Below are positions 32,814-41,615 of a stretch of DNA of 64,000 nucleotides, in pieces. The notes below the pieces were generated by a model. The model searched no databases and was not told the origin of the DNA. It saw only the letters and a list, made by a program, of their open reading frames with translations. Both the position numbers and the translations under genes were made by a program. This stretch comes from Streptomyces alboflavus (lineage in GTDB: Bacteria > Actinomycetota > Actinomycetes > Streptomycetales > Streptomycetaceae). Position 1 is the stretch's first letter, and each line of letters starts with the position of its first letter. The stretch is taken from the NCBI RefSeq assembly GCF_000716675.1, contig NZ_JNXT01000023.1:62001-126000 (forward strand), in the 5' to 3' direction.

Positions 32814-32845
32814 CGCGCCCGCCCGCCGGCCGGTCAGAGGTCGGA

Positions 32846-33301
32846 TCAGAGGTCGAACTCGTGCGGCGGCAGGTCGAGGGCGAAGCACGCCTCGCGCACC
32901 ACGGCCTGCTCGTCCTTGTCGAAGTCGCCGTCGGCGCCGCCGATGACGATGCCGATCTGGATGACGGCACGTGCCTCGGCCGGCTTCTTCTTGGCCTTCG
33001 CGACCTCCTGCAACACGCTCACCTTGCCGAACGCGAAGTCGGCCGTCAGCTTGTCCACGTACGCGTCGAAGCGGGCCCGCAGGTCGTCCGCGGCGAAGTT
33101 CTGCAGCACCTCGTTCGTGGCGATCAGCTGCGCGACGCGCTGGCGCTCGGCGGCGTCCACGGTGCCGTCGGCGGCGGCGACAAGGGCGCACATCGCCATG
33201 CTGGAGTCGCGGAAAGCCCCGCTCGTGAGGTCGTTCTTCTTCGCCGTCAGCTGCGCCTGCATCGTCGAGGCGGATTCCTTCAAGCGGTCCCACAGGGCCA
33301 T
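32846..33301 (-). CDS. TerB-family protein
   Basis: 151 residues, all-helical. Two acidic metal-type loops are present (VAAADGTVDAAE about residue 42; GGADGDFDKDE about residue 124), as in TerB/DjlA-like proteins. GGAG lies seven bases before the ATG. A BlaI-type palindrome is 45 bases upstream. The 3' end carries a small duplication, TCAGAGGTCG repeated 12 bases apart around the stop. TerB and TerD belong to one stress system, and here they appear under one repressor. Confidence 0.85.
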   Translation of the reverse strand: MALWDRLKESASTMQAQLTAKKNDLTSGAFRDSSMAMCALVAAADGTVDAAERQRVAQLIATNEVLQNFAADDLRARFDAYVDKLTADFAFGKVSVLQEVAKAKKKPAEARAVIQIGIVIGGADGDFDKDEQAVVREACFALDLPPHEFDL

Positions 33302-33345
33302 GGAAAAACTCCATCAGTTGGTGCCGGCGGTTGCCGCCGACCAAT

Positions 33346-33363
33346 TTCTACAGCACTGTAGAA
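33346..33363. promoter_or_regulatory. BlaI-type operator upstream of the TerB-like gene
   Basis: TTCTACAG-ca-CTGTAGAA is a perfect 8+2+8 dyad. Its core TCTACA-N4-TGTAGA equals the site in front of TerD, at the same distance class from the start codon and again touching the -10 region. Confidence 0.7.
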
Positions 33364-33473
33364 GTTAGCATCCGCGGCAGCCGTACCGAAATGCGCCGTT
33401 GGTCGCGTGAGTCACGCAAGTCACTTGTGTTTCATGGGTTCCATCAGTTCCGTACGTACGGAGAGGCCGACCG

Positions 33474-34166
33474 ATGACACCGACGCCCCGCGAGCGTCCG
33501 CACAGCACGGCACGCGAACTCCTGGACGGCGCGACGGCGGAGCTCGCCCCGAAGCCGCACGCCAACCCGCTGGTCCCGCTCGTCGCGGACGGCGCCGCCG
33601 ACCGGCGCGCGCTCGCCGCACTCGCCCTGGAGCAGTGCCGCGTCATCCCGGCCGACCGCCGGTCCTTCCTGCACCTGGCCGCCCGCTCGGCCGACGCGGG
33701 CCTGCCCGCGTGCGCGGCCTTCTTCGCGGCGCTCGCCGAGGGGGAGGAGGCGGCCCTCGACCGGCTCGGCCCGCTGCTCACCGCCTGCGGGGTGGACGCG
33801 GAGCAGGCGGCGGCGTACGTCCCGACGGCGGGCTGCCAGGCCTATCCCGCCTACGTGGCGTGGCTCGCCCTGAACGCCGAACCGGCCGACGCCGTGCTCG
33901 CCCTGACCGCCAACTTCGCGGCGTGGGGCGGCTACTGCGGCGCGCTCGCGCGGGCGCTGCGCGGGCACTACGGCTTCTCCGACGAGGCCTGCGGCTTCTT
34001 CGAGTTCTTCGCCGGGCCCGCGCCCGACCTCGACCGCGCGACCCTCGCCGCGCTCCAGGAGGGCATCGACCTGGAGCGCCTCACGCCCGCGACGGCGCTG
34101 CGCCAGGGGCGGCTGCTCCAGGACTACGAGGAGATGTTCTGGGGGACGCTGGCGGGGCTCGCCTGA
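33474..34166 (+). CDS. TenA/PqqC-like (haem-oxygenase fold) protein
   Basis: 230 residues, all-helical. Features are LALEQCRVIPADRRSFLHLA, a C-rich helix pair (AGCQAYPAYVAWLALN), and FAAWGGYCGALARALRGHYG followed by a terminal helix with DYEEMFW. TenA-type proteins hydrolyse thiamin breakdown products, while PqqC-type relatives act as oxidases, so the activity here is open. GGAGAGG lies eight bases before the ATG. It stands alone, with no thiamin genes nearby. Confidence 0.75.
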   Translation: MTPTPRERPHSTARELLDGATAELAPKPHANPLVPLVADGAADRRALAALALEQCRVIPADRRSFLHLAARSADAGLPACAAFFAALAEGEEAALDRLGPLLTACGVDAEQAAAYVPTAGCQAYPAYVAWLALNAEPADAVLALTANFAAWGGYCGALARALRGHYGFSDEACGFFEFFAGPAPDLDRATLAALQEGIDLERLTPATALRQGRLLQDYEEMFWGTLAGLA

Positions 34167-34208
34167 GCGCGCCCCGGCCGCACGGCGCGGGGGAGGACGT
34201 ACTGAGTC

Positions 34209-34928
34209 CTAACCCGCCTGCCCCGCCCGCATCACGATGGCCGTCACGACGACCCCGTCCCGCACCAGCCAGGTGCCGGAGAACCCCGTCAGGCGTGCGC
34301 CCGCGACCACAGGGCCCTCCACCAGGAGTGCGGCGCTGAACGTGCCGTCCGCGCGGATGTCCAGGTGCGCGTCCTCGAAGCCGAGCCAGCGCCTGGCGAG
34401 CGGGAACCACGCCTTGTAGACCGTCTCCTTGGCGCTGAACAGCAGCCGGTCCCACGGGACGGCGGGCTCTGTGACGGCGAGCGCGGCCAGCGCGGCGCGC
34501 TCCTTCTCGTCGCTGACCAGTTCCAGGACGCCCGGGTCGGACAGCGGCTCGGCCGGTTCGGCGTCGACACCGACGGAGATGACGGCGCCGGCGCGGGCGA
34601 CGACCGCCGCGCGGTAGCCCAGGCAGTGCGTCATGCTGCCGACGACGCCCTCGGGCCACACCGGCGCGCCCTTGTCTCCGCGCGGGATGGGCCCGGGCGG
34701 CACATCGATCCGGGCGAGCGCGGTGCGGGCGCAGTGCCGCGCGGTGGTGAACTCGCGCTGGCGCTTCGGCACCGCCTTCGCCACGTACGCGACCTCTTCG
34801 GGGAACAGGACGGCGTCGGCCGGGTCCTCGCGGGTCTCGACCACGACGACGGGCTCCGCGGCCAGGAGCGCGCCCAATATGCCGGTCTCGTCGGTTACTT
34901 CGCCGGTGGACTTCGAGGGTGACGTCAC
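34209..34928 (-). CDS. 4'-phosphopantetheinyl transferase (Sfp/EntD type)
   Basis: 239 residues. The characteristic motifs are present: GSMTHCLGYRAAVVA, VGVDAEP (magnesium aspartate) and FSAKETVYKAWFP (KExxxK). The enzyme moves phosphopantetheine from CoA to carrier proteins of polyketide, peptide or siderophore synthases, which need not be nearby. The GTG at 34928 follows TACAGT on the minus strand by eight bases, so the transcript may have almost no leader. It is divergent from the YigZ gene. Confidence 0.9.
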   Translation of the reverse strand: MTSPSKSTGEVTDETGILGALLAAEPVVVVETREDPADAVLFPEEVAYVAKAVPKRQREFTTARHCARTALARIDVPPGPIPRGDKGAPVWPEGVVGSMTHCLGYRAAVVARAGAVISVGVDAEPAEPLSDPGVLELVSDEKERAALAALAVTEPAVPWDRLLFSAKETVYKAWFPLARRWLGFEDAHLDIRADGTFSAALLVEGPVVAGARLTGFSGTWLVRDGVVVTAIVMRAGQAG

Positions 34929-35034
34929 AGTCGATCACTGTACCGGCGGCCCGCGCGGCGCGGTCCGGGATTCCCGCGTCGGGCCCGGCGACCGGCGCGC
35001 GGGGGCCCGTGCAGGGAGCGCATAGGGTGGCCTG

Positions 35035-35661
35035 ATGCAGGACGAGTACCGCACCGTGGCCCGTGAGGGCGTGCACGAGACCGAGATCAACCGCTCGCGC
35101 TTCCTGTGCGCGCTCGCACCCGCCGCCACCGAGCGGGAGGCCCAGGACTTCGTCGCCCGCGTCCGCAAGGAACATCCGACGGCCAGCCACAACTGCTTCG
35201 CGTACGTCATCGGCGCCGACGCCTCCGTGCAGAAGGCGAGCGACGACGGCGAACCGGGCGGCACCGCGGGCGTCCCCATGCTCCAGATGCTGCTGCGCCG
35301 CGACATGCGCTACGTCGTCGCCGTCGTGACCCGCTACTACGGAGGCGTCAAGCTCGGCGCGGGCGGCCTGATCCGTGCCTATGGAGGAGCCGTCGGCGAG
35401 GCGCTCGACACGATCGGCACGCTGACCCGCAGGCGCTTCCGGCTCGCCACCGTCACCGTCGACCACCAGCGCGCGGGCAAGATCCAGAACGATCTGCGGT
35501 CGGCGGGGCGCGAGGTGCGCGACGTGCGGTACGGGGACGCGGTGACCATCGAGATCGGCCTTCCCGACGCCGACGTCGAGGCCTTCAAGGGGTGGCTCGC
35601 GGACGCCACGGCGGGCAGCGCGTCCTTCGAGCTCGGGGGAGAGGCGTACGGGGACGCCTGA
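35035..35661 (+). CDS. YigZ/IMPACT-family protein
   Basis: 208 residues. The N-terminal UPF0029 domain has the family signature SDDGEPGGTAGVPML and VTRYYGGVKLGAGGLIRAYG. A C-terminal DUF1949 domain follows from about residue 140. Cellular role is unclear; relatives influence translation or proline peptidase activity. TAGGGT at 35023-35028 lies six bases before the ATG, a strong case for a leaderless message. Confidence 0.9.
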   Translation: MQDEYRTVAREGVHETEINRSRFLCALAPAATEREAQDFVARVRKEHPTASHNCFAYVIGADASVQKASDDGEPGGTAGVPMLQMLLRRDMRYVVAVVTRYYGGVKLGAGGLIRAYGGAVGEALDTIGTLTRRRFRLATVTVDHQRAGKIQNDLRSAGREVRDVRYGDAVTIEIGLPDADVEAFKGWLADATAGSASFELGGEAYGDA

Positions 35662-35761
35662 GGGCGGTCGAGGCCCGGCCCGGGTGGGATCGGGCCCCGG
35701 GGAGGGGCGACCTCGACCCCGCGCCCAGGCGTGAACGGGTGTGAATAGGTAGAATTCGGGC

Positions 35762-38134
35762 ATGGGGAAGCGGCCCGTGACGCCGACTGCGCCCGAACTC
35801 GTCCTCGAGACCGACACCGGCTCCACGGTGATGAGTCCGAGCCGGGACTATCACGTCGGCCGCGACCCGCTCAGCGACGTCGTCATCGACGACGCCCGCG
35901 TCTCCTGGCACCACGCGGTCCTGCACGCCGAGCTCGACCACTGGACGATCGCCGACGAGCACAGCACGAACGGCACCTACGCCGACGGACACCGCGTCCA
36001 GGAGTGGAGCGTCGGCCCCGGCAGCGTCCTGCGCTTCGGCAACGCCACGGACGGCCCGCGCGCGGTGCTCGTCGGCCGCGAACCGCCCCCGCCCGCCGCC
36101 CCCGAGCGCCCCTCCGCCGTCCGCACGCCCTCGGCCACGGGCACCTTCCGCCAGCCCACGACCGTGCGCCCGCTGCCCACCCGCACCGTCCGCATCGGCC
36201 GCGCCGCCGACAACGACGTGGTCATCGACGACCTGGTCGTCTCCCGCCGCCACGCGGAGCTGCGGTTCCTCGCCGACGGCAGCTACGAGATCGTGGACCT
36301 CGGCAGCCACAACGGCACCTACCTCAACGGCCAGCCGGTCGCCCGCGCCCCGGTCCTGCCCGGGGACATCGTCGGCGTCGGCCACCGCGCGTACTGCCTC
36401 GTCGGGGACCAGCTGCAGGAGTACGTCGACACGGGCGAGGTGTCGCTCGACGTGCAGGAGCTGACCGTCGCCGTCGACCGGGGCCGCAGGACGCTGCTCG
36501 ACCGGATCTCCTTCCCCGTCGGAGAGAAGTGCCTGCTCGCCGTCGTCGGCCCCAGCGGCGCGGGGAAGTCCACCCTCCTCAACGCCCTCACCGGACTGCG
36601 CCCCGCCGACGGCGGCACCGTCCTCTACGACGGCCGCGACCTCTACCGCGACTTCGCCGAACTCCGCCAGCGCATCGGCCTGGTACCGCAGGACGACATC
36701 CTGCACACGCAGCTCACCGTGCGCAGAGCCCTCGGCTACGCGGCCGAACTGCGCTTCCCCCAGGACACCGAGAAGGCCGAACGCCGGGCCAGGGTCGACG
36801 AGGTCATCCGCGAACTCGGCCTGGAACAACGCGTCGACCAGCCCATCCACAGCCTCTCCGGCGGCCAGCGCAAGCGCGTGAGCGTCGCCCTCGAACTGCT
36901 CACGAAGCCGTCGCTGCTCTTCCTCGACGAGCCGACGTCCGGGCTCGACCCCGGCATGGACCGCTCCGTGATGCACATGCTGCGCGGACTCGCCGACGAC
37001 GGCCGCACCGTCATCGTCGTCACGCACAGCGTGCTCAGCCTCGACGTGTGCGACCGGCTCCTCGTGCTCGCGGCGGGCGGCAGGATCGCCTACTACGGGC
37101 CGCCGCAGGACGCGCTCCCGTTCTTCGGCTACGCGCAGTGGCCCGAGGCGTTCGAGGCCTTCGAGGGGGACCGCGACCGGGACTGGGCCGGGGGCTACCG
37201 GCAGTCGCCCTTCCACCAGCAGTACATCGTCAACTCCTCGGCGCAGCCGTATCTGCTGCCGCGGGGCGGCGTCGGTCAGGGCGGCGCGGGCGCCGTCGCC
37301 TTCGCGCCGCCGCCGAAGGCACAGAGCTGGGGCTCCCAACTGCGCACCCTGGTGCGGCGGTACGCGGCCGCCCTCGGCGCGGACCGGACGTTCCTCGCCA
37401 TCATGATCGCGCTGCCGTTCGTGATGGGCGCCATGGCCCGCGCGCTCGCCGGGAGCAGGCTGACCCAGGAGACGGCGATGAACGCGCTGCTCATCCTGTG
37501 CGTCGGCGGCGTCCTGACCGGCGCCGCCAACGCCGTGCGGGAGCTGGTCAAGGAGCGCGTGATCTACCAGCGCGAACGGGCTGTGGGGCTCTCCAGATCG
37601 GCGTATCTGATGTCCAAGGTCGTCGTGCTCGGCACCGTCACCGTGCTGCAGGCCGTCGTGCTGACCCTGGTGGCCCTGCTCGGCGTCGACCTCAACGCGC
37701 CCGCGGGGGAGGGCGTGCTGCTGCCGCCGCTGGTCGAGATCACCTTGGCGGTGGCCCTGCTCGCCTTCACGGCCATGATGCTCGGCCTGCTCGTCTCGGC
37801 CCTGGTGCGCAAGGAAGAGGTGACGATGCCGCTGCTCGTGCTCCTGGCCATCGTCCAGGTCGTGTTCTGCGGCGCGCTCCTGAAGCTCCACGGGGTGCCC
37901 GGCGTCGAGCAGCTGGCGTGGCTCGTGCCCTCGCGGTGGGCGCTCGGCGCGATGGCCGGGACCATCGGCCTCGGCCGGATCGTCCCGGGCGAGCTGACGG
38001 CCGATCCGCTGTTCCGGCACTCCGCGGGTGTCTGGCTGCTGAACATGGGCGCGCTGGTGGCCCTCTCGGTCGTCTTCGGGTACGCCGTCGCCAGGCTGCT
38101 GCGGCGGCACGAACCGGCGATCATGCGGAAGTAG
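35762..38134 (+). CDS. FHA-FHA-ABC transporter (ABCG-type half transporter)
   Basis: 790 residues. Two FHA domains come first (about 28-95 with GRDPLSDVVIDD and HSTNGT; about 138-210 with IGRAADNDVVIDD and SHNGTYLNG) and should bind phosphothreonine peptides. An ATPase follows with Walker A GPSGAGKSTLLN, signature LSGGQRKRVSV and Walker B LLFLDEPTSGLDP. The last ~280 residues are an ABC2-type membrane domain with six helices. TAGAAT at 35750-35755 lies six bases before the ATG, suggesting a leaderless mRNA. The Ser/Thr kinase two genes downstream is the natural phospho-donor for control. Confidence 0.92.
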   Translation: MGKRPVTPTAPELVLETDTGSTVMSPSRDYHVGRDPLSDVVIDDARVSWHHAVLHAELDHWTIADEHSTNGTYADGHRVQEWSVGPGSVLRFGNATDGPRAVLVGREPPPPAAPERPSAVRTPSATGTFRQPTTVRPLPTRTVRIGRAADNDVVIDDLVVSRRHAELRFLADGSYEIVDLGSHNGTYLNGQPVARAPVLPGDIVGVGHRAYCLVGDQLQEYVDTGEVSLDVQELTVAVDRGRRTLLDRISFPVGEKCLLAVVGPSGAGKSTLLNALTGLRPADGGTVLYDGRDLYRDFAELRQRIGLVPQDDILHTQLTVRRALGYAAELRFPQDTEKAERRARVDEVIRELGLEQRVDQPIHSLSGGQRKRVSVALELLTKPSLLFLDEPTSGLDPGMDRSVMHMLRGLADDGRTVIVVTHSVLSLDVCDRLLVLAAGGRIAYYGPPQDALPFFGYAQWPEAFEAFEGDRDRDWAGGYRQSPFHQQYIVNSSAQPYLLPRGGVGQGGAGAVAFAPPPKAQSWGSQLRTLVRRYAAALGADRTFLAIMIALPFVMGAMARALAGSRLTQETAMNALLILCVGGVLTGAANAVRELVKERVIYQRERAVGLSRSAYLMSKVVVLGTVTVLQAVVLTLVALLGVDLNAPAGEGVLLPPLVEITLAVALLAFTAMMLGLLVSALVRKEEVTMPLLVLLAIVQVVFCGALLKLHGVPGVEQLAWLVPSRWALGAMAGTIGLGRIVPGELTADPLFRHSAGVWLLNMGALVALSVVFGYAVARLLRRHEPAIMRK

Positions 38135-38210
38135 CGAGCAGCGGCCGACGACGGGTGACCGGCGAACAGGGACAGCGCGGGAGCGGCGAACAGGAGCGGG
38201 AGCGGACGAG

Positions 38211-39020
38211 ATGACCACTGCGGACTTCCGGCCCACACATGTCGTCCCCCAGGACGGGCTGCCCGCCTGGGAGGCGCCGGACGCCACCCGGCCGACCACA
38301 CCGCTCGACGCGCTGCTGCCCGTGTGCCTGGTCGACAGGATCGGCGACTGGGGCCGCGTCGTCTGCGCCAACGGCTGGTCGGCCTGGGTCGACGGCCGTC
38401 TCCTGGTCGCCGTGCCGCAGGACCCGCCGGCCGCGGGCCACCCCCTGACCCGGACGGCCGACCCGCGCCCGCTCCTCGCGCGCTCCGAGGACGCGCTCAC
38501 CCGCTACCGGCGCGCGGCCGAGGAACTGGTGAGCGGCACCGCGGACGGCGAGTCCTTCCACCGCCGGACCCGCGGCCTGCGCGTCGGCATGATCGTGGAC
38601 GGCGAGTCGGTGTGGCTCTACGACGCCGAACACGAGCGGTGGGTGTACTGCGACGGGACGCGGCTCAGCACGTACGCGGCGGGGGAGGGGCCGAGCGCGC
38701 ACGGTGACGGGGGCGGCGGGACCGCGGCGAACGGGGGGCAGGCGGGCCAGGCGGGGGCGCCGGAGCCGACGCAGGTGGTCGAGGCCGTGCCGGATCCGGG
38801 GTCGGGTCCGGTTCCGGGTACGGCGGACCGTCCGGACGGCGGGAACGGCACCGCGGACCCGTACGGCCGAAGCGCCGCCCCCGCCCCGTACGACCAGAGC
38901 CGCACCCCCGACCCGTACGGCCGAAGCGGCACCCCCGACCCGTACGGCGAGGACCCCACCCGCCGCATCCCGCCCGTCACGGTCGACCCCGACCCGCCCG
39001 CCCGGCCCGGTGACGCCTGA
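38211..39020 (+). CDS. SH3-like protein with nonapeptide repeats
   Basis: 269 residues. The first ~70 look like an SH3-type barrel (LLPVCLVDRIGDWGRVVCAN, then GWSAWVDGRLLV). A helical segment and a second small strand-rich part follow (MIVDGESVWLYDAEHERWVYCDGT). The C-terminal ~110 residues are disordered and contain 3.5 copies of a nonapeptide like DPYGRSGTP, DNA period 27 bases from 38856. It sits between the FHA-ABC transporter and the kinase, and its last base overlaps the kinase ATG. It may be the kinase substrate read by the FHA domains; this is inference. Confidence 0.75.
   Translation: MTTADFRPTHVVPQDGLPAWEAPDATRPTTPLDALLPVCLVDRIGDWGRVVCANGWSAWVDGRLLVAVPQDPPAAGHPLTRTADPRPLLARSEDALTRYRRAAEELVSGTADGESFHRRTRGLRVGMIVDGESVWLYDAEHERWVYCDGTRLSTYAAGEGPSAHGDGGGGTAANGGQAGQAGAPEPTQVVEAVPDPGSGPVPGTADRPDGGNGTADPYGRSAAPAPYDQSRTPDPYGRSGTPDPYGEDPTRRIPPVTVDPDPPARPGDA
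38856..38957 (+). repeat. 27-bp in-frame repeat coding for nonapeptides
   Basis: Units start at 38856, 38883, 38910 and 38937 and encode DPYGRSAAP, APYDQSRTP, DPYGRSGTP and a partial DPYGEDP. Ser and Thr residues recur at fixed positions. Confidence 0.8.
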
Positions 39021-40039
39021 TGGGCGGCGCCCCGCACGACGCGCCGGCGAGCCGCAGCTCGCACTCCGGGCGGCCGTCCGACCTGATCGGGAAGCAGATC
39101 GCGGGCTACCGGGTGGAGAGCGAGATCGGGCGCGGCGGGATGGCCGTCGTCTATCGCGCCAAGGACCTGCGCCTGGACCGGACCGTCGCGCTGAAGCTGC
39201 TCGCCCCCGAGCTGGCCCGCAACGACACGTTCCGGCAGCGCTTCACGCACGAGTCACGCGTGGCCGCAGCCATCGAGCATCCGCACATCGTGCCGGTCTT
39301 CGAGGCGGGCGAGACCGACGGCGTGCTCTACATCGCCATGCGCTACGTCCCCGGGCTCGACCTGCGCCATCTGCTCGACCGCTCGGGCCCGCTCCCCGTC
39401 GGCACGGCCCTGCGCATCGCCGCGCAGGTCGCGTCCGCGCTCGACGCGGCCCACGACCACGGCCTCGTCCACCGCGACGTGAAGCCCGGCAACATCCTGG
39501 TGGCCAAGGGCACGGACAGCGACCACCCGGAGCACGTCTACCTCACCGACTTCGGCCTGACGAAGAAGTCGCTCTCGCTGACCGGGTTCACGTCCGTGGG
39601 CCAGTTCGTGGGGACGCTCGACTACGTGGCGCCGGAGCAGATCTCCGGGCGCCCCGTGGACGGCAGGTGCGACGTCTACAGCCTCGCCTGCGTCATCCAC
39701 GAGACCATGGCCGGCGGGCCGCCGTTCCAGCGCGACGACGACATGGCGCTGCTCTGGGCCCACCAGTACGACCAGCCGCCCCGCCTGACCGAGAAGCGCC
39801 CCGGCAGCCCCGGAGCCCTCGACGGAGTCCTCGCGAAGGCGCTGGCCAAGAGCCCCGACGAGCGGTACGGCTCCTGCCTGGAGTTCGTGGCCGCGCTGCG
39901 CGCCGCCGTCACGGGCAGCGCCCAGGGGCACCCGCCGACGCAGGTCGACCTCCAGGTCGTGGGGGCCCCGGTGGACCCGGGGGCGCCTCCGGACCCGCCC
40001 CGCTGGGCCAGGCCGGTGTTCCGGCGGCTGCCCGAGTAG
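39020..40039 (+). CDS. Cytoplasmic Ser/Thr protein kinase
   Basis: 339 residues. The kinase domain (about 28-295) is complete: GRGGMAVVYRAKD, VALKLL (Lys59), HRDVKPGN (catalytic Asp153), TDFGLTKK, and an APEQ motif. An activation loop rich in Ser/Thr (KKSLSLTGFTSVGQFVGT) suggests autophosphorylation. There is no membrane helix or PASTA domain, unlike PknB. The start overlaps the preceding stop (TGATG). The operon links it to a transporter with two phosphothreonine-binding FHA domains. Confidence 0.93.
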   Translation: MGGAPHDAPASRSSHSGRPSDLIGKQIAGYRVESEIGRGGMAVVYRAKDLRLDRTVALKLLAPELARNDTFRQRFTHESRVAAAIEHPHIVPVFEAGETDGVLYIAMRYVPGLDLRHLLDRSGPLPVGTALRIAAQVASALDAAHDHGLVHRDVKPGNILVAKGTDSDHPEHVYLTDFGLTKKSLSLTGFTSVGQFVGTLDYVAPEQISGRPVDGRCDVYSLACVIHETMAGGPPFQRDDDMALLWAHQYDQPPRLTEKRPGSPGALDGVLAKALAKSPDERYGSCLEFVAALRAAVTGSAQGHPPTQVDLQVVGAPVDPGAPPDPPRWARPVFRRLPE

Positions 40040-40040
40040 G

Positions 40041-40140
40041 CCCGTCCGGGCCTGTCGGTGTCTGTCGGTGTCTGCCGGTCTCTGTCGGTGGCCGTCGATG
40101 TCTGTCGGCGCCCGACGGTGCCCGTCCGTCTCCGTCAGGG
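40041..40140. repeat. 10-bp tandem repeat, about ten units
   Basis: Decamers such as CCTGTCGGTG, TCTGTCGGTG and TCTGCCGGTC follow one another with an exact ten-base step from 40041 to 40140. The repeat fills the space between the kinase stop and the opposing streptophobe stop, whose codon (40135-40137) lies in the last unit. Confidence 0.75.
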
Positions 40141-41436
40141 CCCTTCCGCCCCCACCTCGCCGCGCCGGTGCACCGGCCGCGCGAGCAGGCCCCCGATGAA
40201 CCCGGCGACCAGGCCCCAGGCCACCGCGAGCAGCAGCGCGCTCCCCAAGAGCGGCCGCAGCTTCACGAGGCCGGTGAGGCCGCCGCCGAGGTCCCCGATG
40301 CCCAGGAGCGACAGGCCGGCGTGGGCGGAGACGCTTGCCAGCAGACACACGGTGAGCACGGTGAGGGCCAGCGCCACCGCCATGTGCACGGCGTGCTGCC
40401 AGGCCCGCATCCGGGCGGGCGAGCGTGCCGCCATCATGAACGCGGCCCCGAGGACCATGACCGCCGCGACCACAAGCAGCAACCACACCCGGTCGTCGTG
40501 GTCGGAGAGCGTCCGCAGATTGAGCGTGGAGTCGCTCGGCGTCCGCAGGACCTGGTCGAGCACGCGCGGCATGGGCAACCCGAAAGGACCGTCCACCCGG
40601 CCCTCCCAGGACGCGCCGAGCCCGAGGGTGAAGGCGAGCCAGAGGAGGTTGGGCAGCCCCAGCAGCAGCACCGCGAGGGTCTCGGCGGTGTGCCCCTGCG
40701 TCGCCGCCACGACCACGCCGATGACAAGCCCCAGGGCGACGTACGCGAGCAGCAGCACCAGCATGGCGTACGCCGCGGGACGTACCGACTCCTGGAAGCG
40801 CACCAGACGCGCGGGGAGCGGGGCCCCGCGCGAGACCAGCAGCGCCATGGCGAACACGCCCGCGAGCCACAGCAGGCCGAACACGACGGTCGGCAGTACG
40901 TCCGTCTCGAACCCGACTTTGGGCGAGGCGCCGAGGAGGTCACCGATGTCGGCGGCCGCCCCCTCCCCGAGCTCGATGGTGAACCGGTGGCGGGCCACCA
41001 GGCCGAGGCCCACGAGGAGCAGGACCCACAGCAGCGCGATCCGGGCGGCCCAGCCGAGCAGCTCCTTGGTGTCGGCGACGGCCCGGTGCCGCAGCGGCCT
41101 GAGGAACCCCGCGGCGATCACCAGCGCGCCGACGAGGGAGACCGAGAGCGGGACCACGGAAAGACCCGCGTCCGTGTCGGCGATCCCCCCGGCGCCGCCG
41201 GAGAGGCCGACGGAGCCGCCGACCGCCATGACGACGACCGCGGCGACGACGGCGGGGAACGCGCCGTCCGGCAGGTCCCCGGCCCCGGCGGCCCACAGGC
41301 CGAGCCCGGCGACGACGGCCATGGCCACCAGCGAGGCGAGCACGGCGAGGACGGCGTGCGGCCAGCCGTGGGGGTCCCGTCGGCTCTGCGGCGCGCTCGG
41401 CGTGCCCGCCCGGCCGGGCGGTGTCTGGTGACTCAC
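40135..41436 (-). CDS. Streptophobe-family membrane protein
   Basis: 433 residues with about ten hydrophobic helices and only short loops, starting with a polar Pro/Arg-rich N-terminus. Overall length and pattern match the Streptomyces family named streptophobe, whose function is unknown. One longer extracytoplasmic region (ARHRFTIELGEGAAADIGDL) and a second (DQVLRTPSDSTLNLRTLSDHD) are the only obvious hydrophilic parts. It is divergent from the DUF6777 gene, a neighbour I would expect from other streptomycetes. Confidence 0.78.
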   Translation of the reverse strand: MSHQTPPGRAGTPSAPQSRRDPHGWPHAVLAVLASLVAMAVVAGLGLWAAGAGDLPDGAFPAVVAAVVVMAVGGSVGLSGGAGGIADTDAGLSVVPLSVSLVGALVIAAGFLRPLRHRAVADTKELLGWAARIALLWVLLLVGLGLVARHRFTIELGEGAAADIGDLLGASPKVGFETDVLPTVVFGLLWLAGVFAMALLVSRGAPLPARLVRFQESVRPAAYAMLVLLLAYVALGLVIGVVVAATQGHTAETLAVLLLGLPNLLWLAFTLGLGASWEGRVDGPFGLPMPRVLDQVLRTPSDSTLNLRTLSDHDDRVWLLLVVAAVMVLGAAFMMAARSPARMRAWQHAVHMAVALALTVLTVCLLASVSAHAGLSLLGIGDLGGGLTGLVKLRPLLGSALLLAVAWGLVAGFIGGLLARPVHRRGEVGAEGP

Positions 41437-41615
41437 GTTGTCACGCTAAGCAGCACCGCGTCGGCGCGCCCCTCGGGAGGGCCGACCGCGTCGGCTTGCG
41501 GGCTCCCACGAACCGGTACACACAATGGGCGCGTAATGGAATAGAACGTGCGAAACGGTTGAAATGTGATGACCGGTCCCGCACATCGCAGTCCCCTACG
41601 CAGGGAAGAAGTGCC

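Noticed and set aside
35585..38500. 971-codon antisense open frame across the FHA-ABC gene
   Set aside because: Same cause; it is full of Arg/Gly/Glu/His runs, and the sense frame contains FHA, Walker and membrane segments.
41544..41570. SigR-like GGAAT...GTT promoter upstream of the DUF6777 gene
   Set aside because: The spacer is about 15 bases where 18 is expected.
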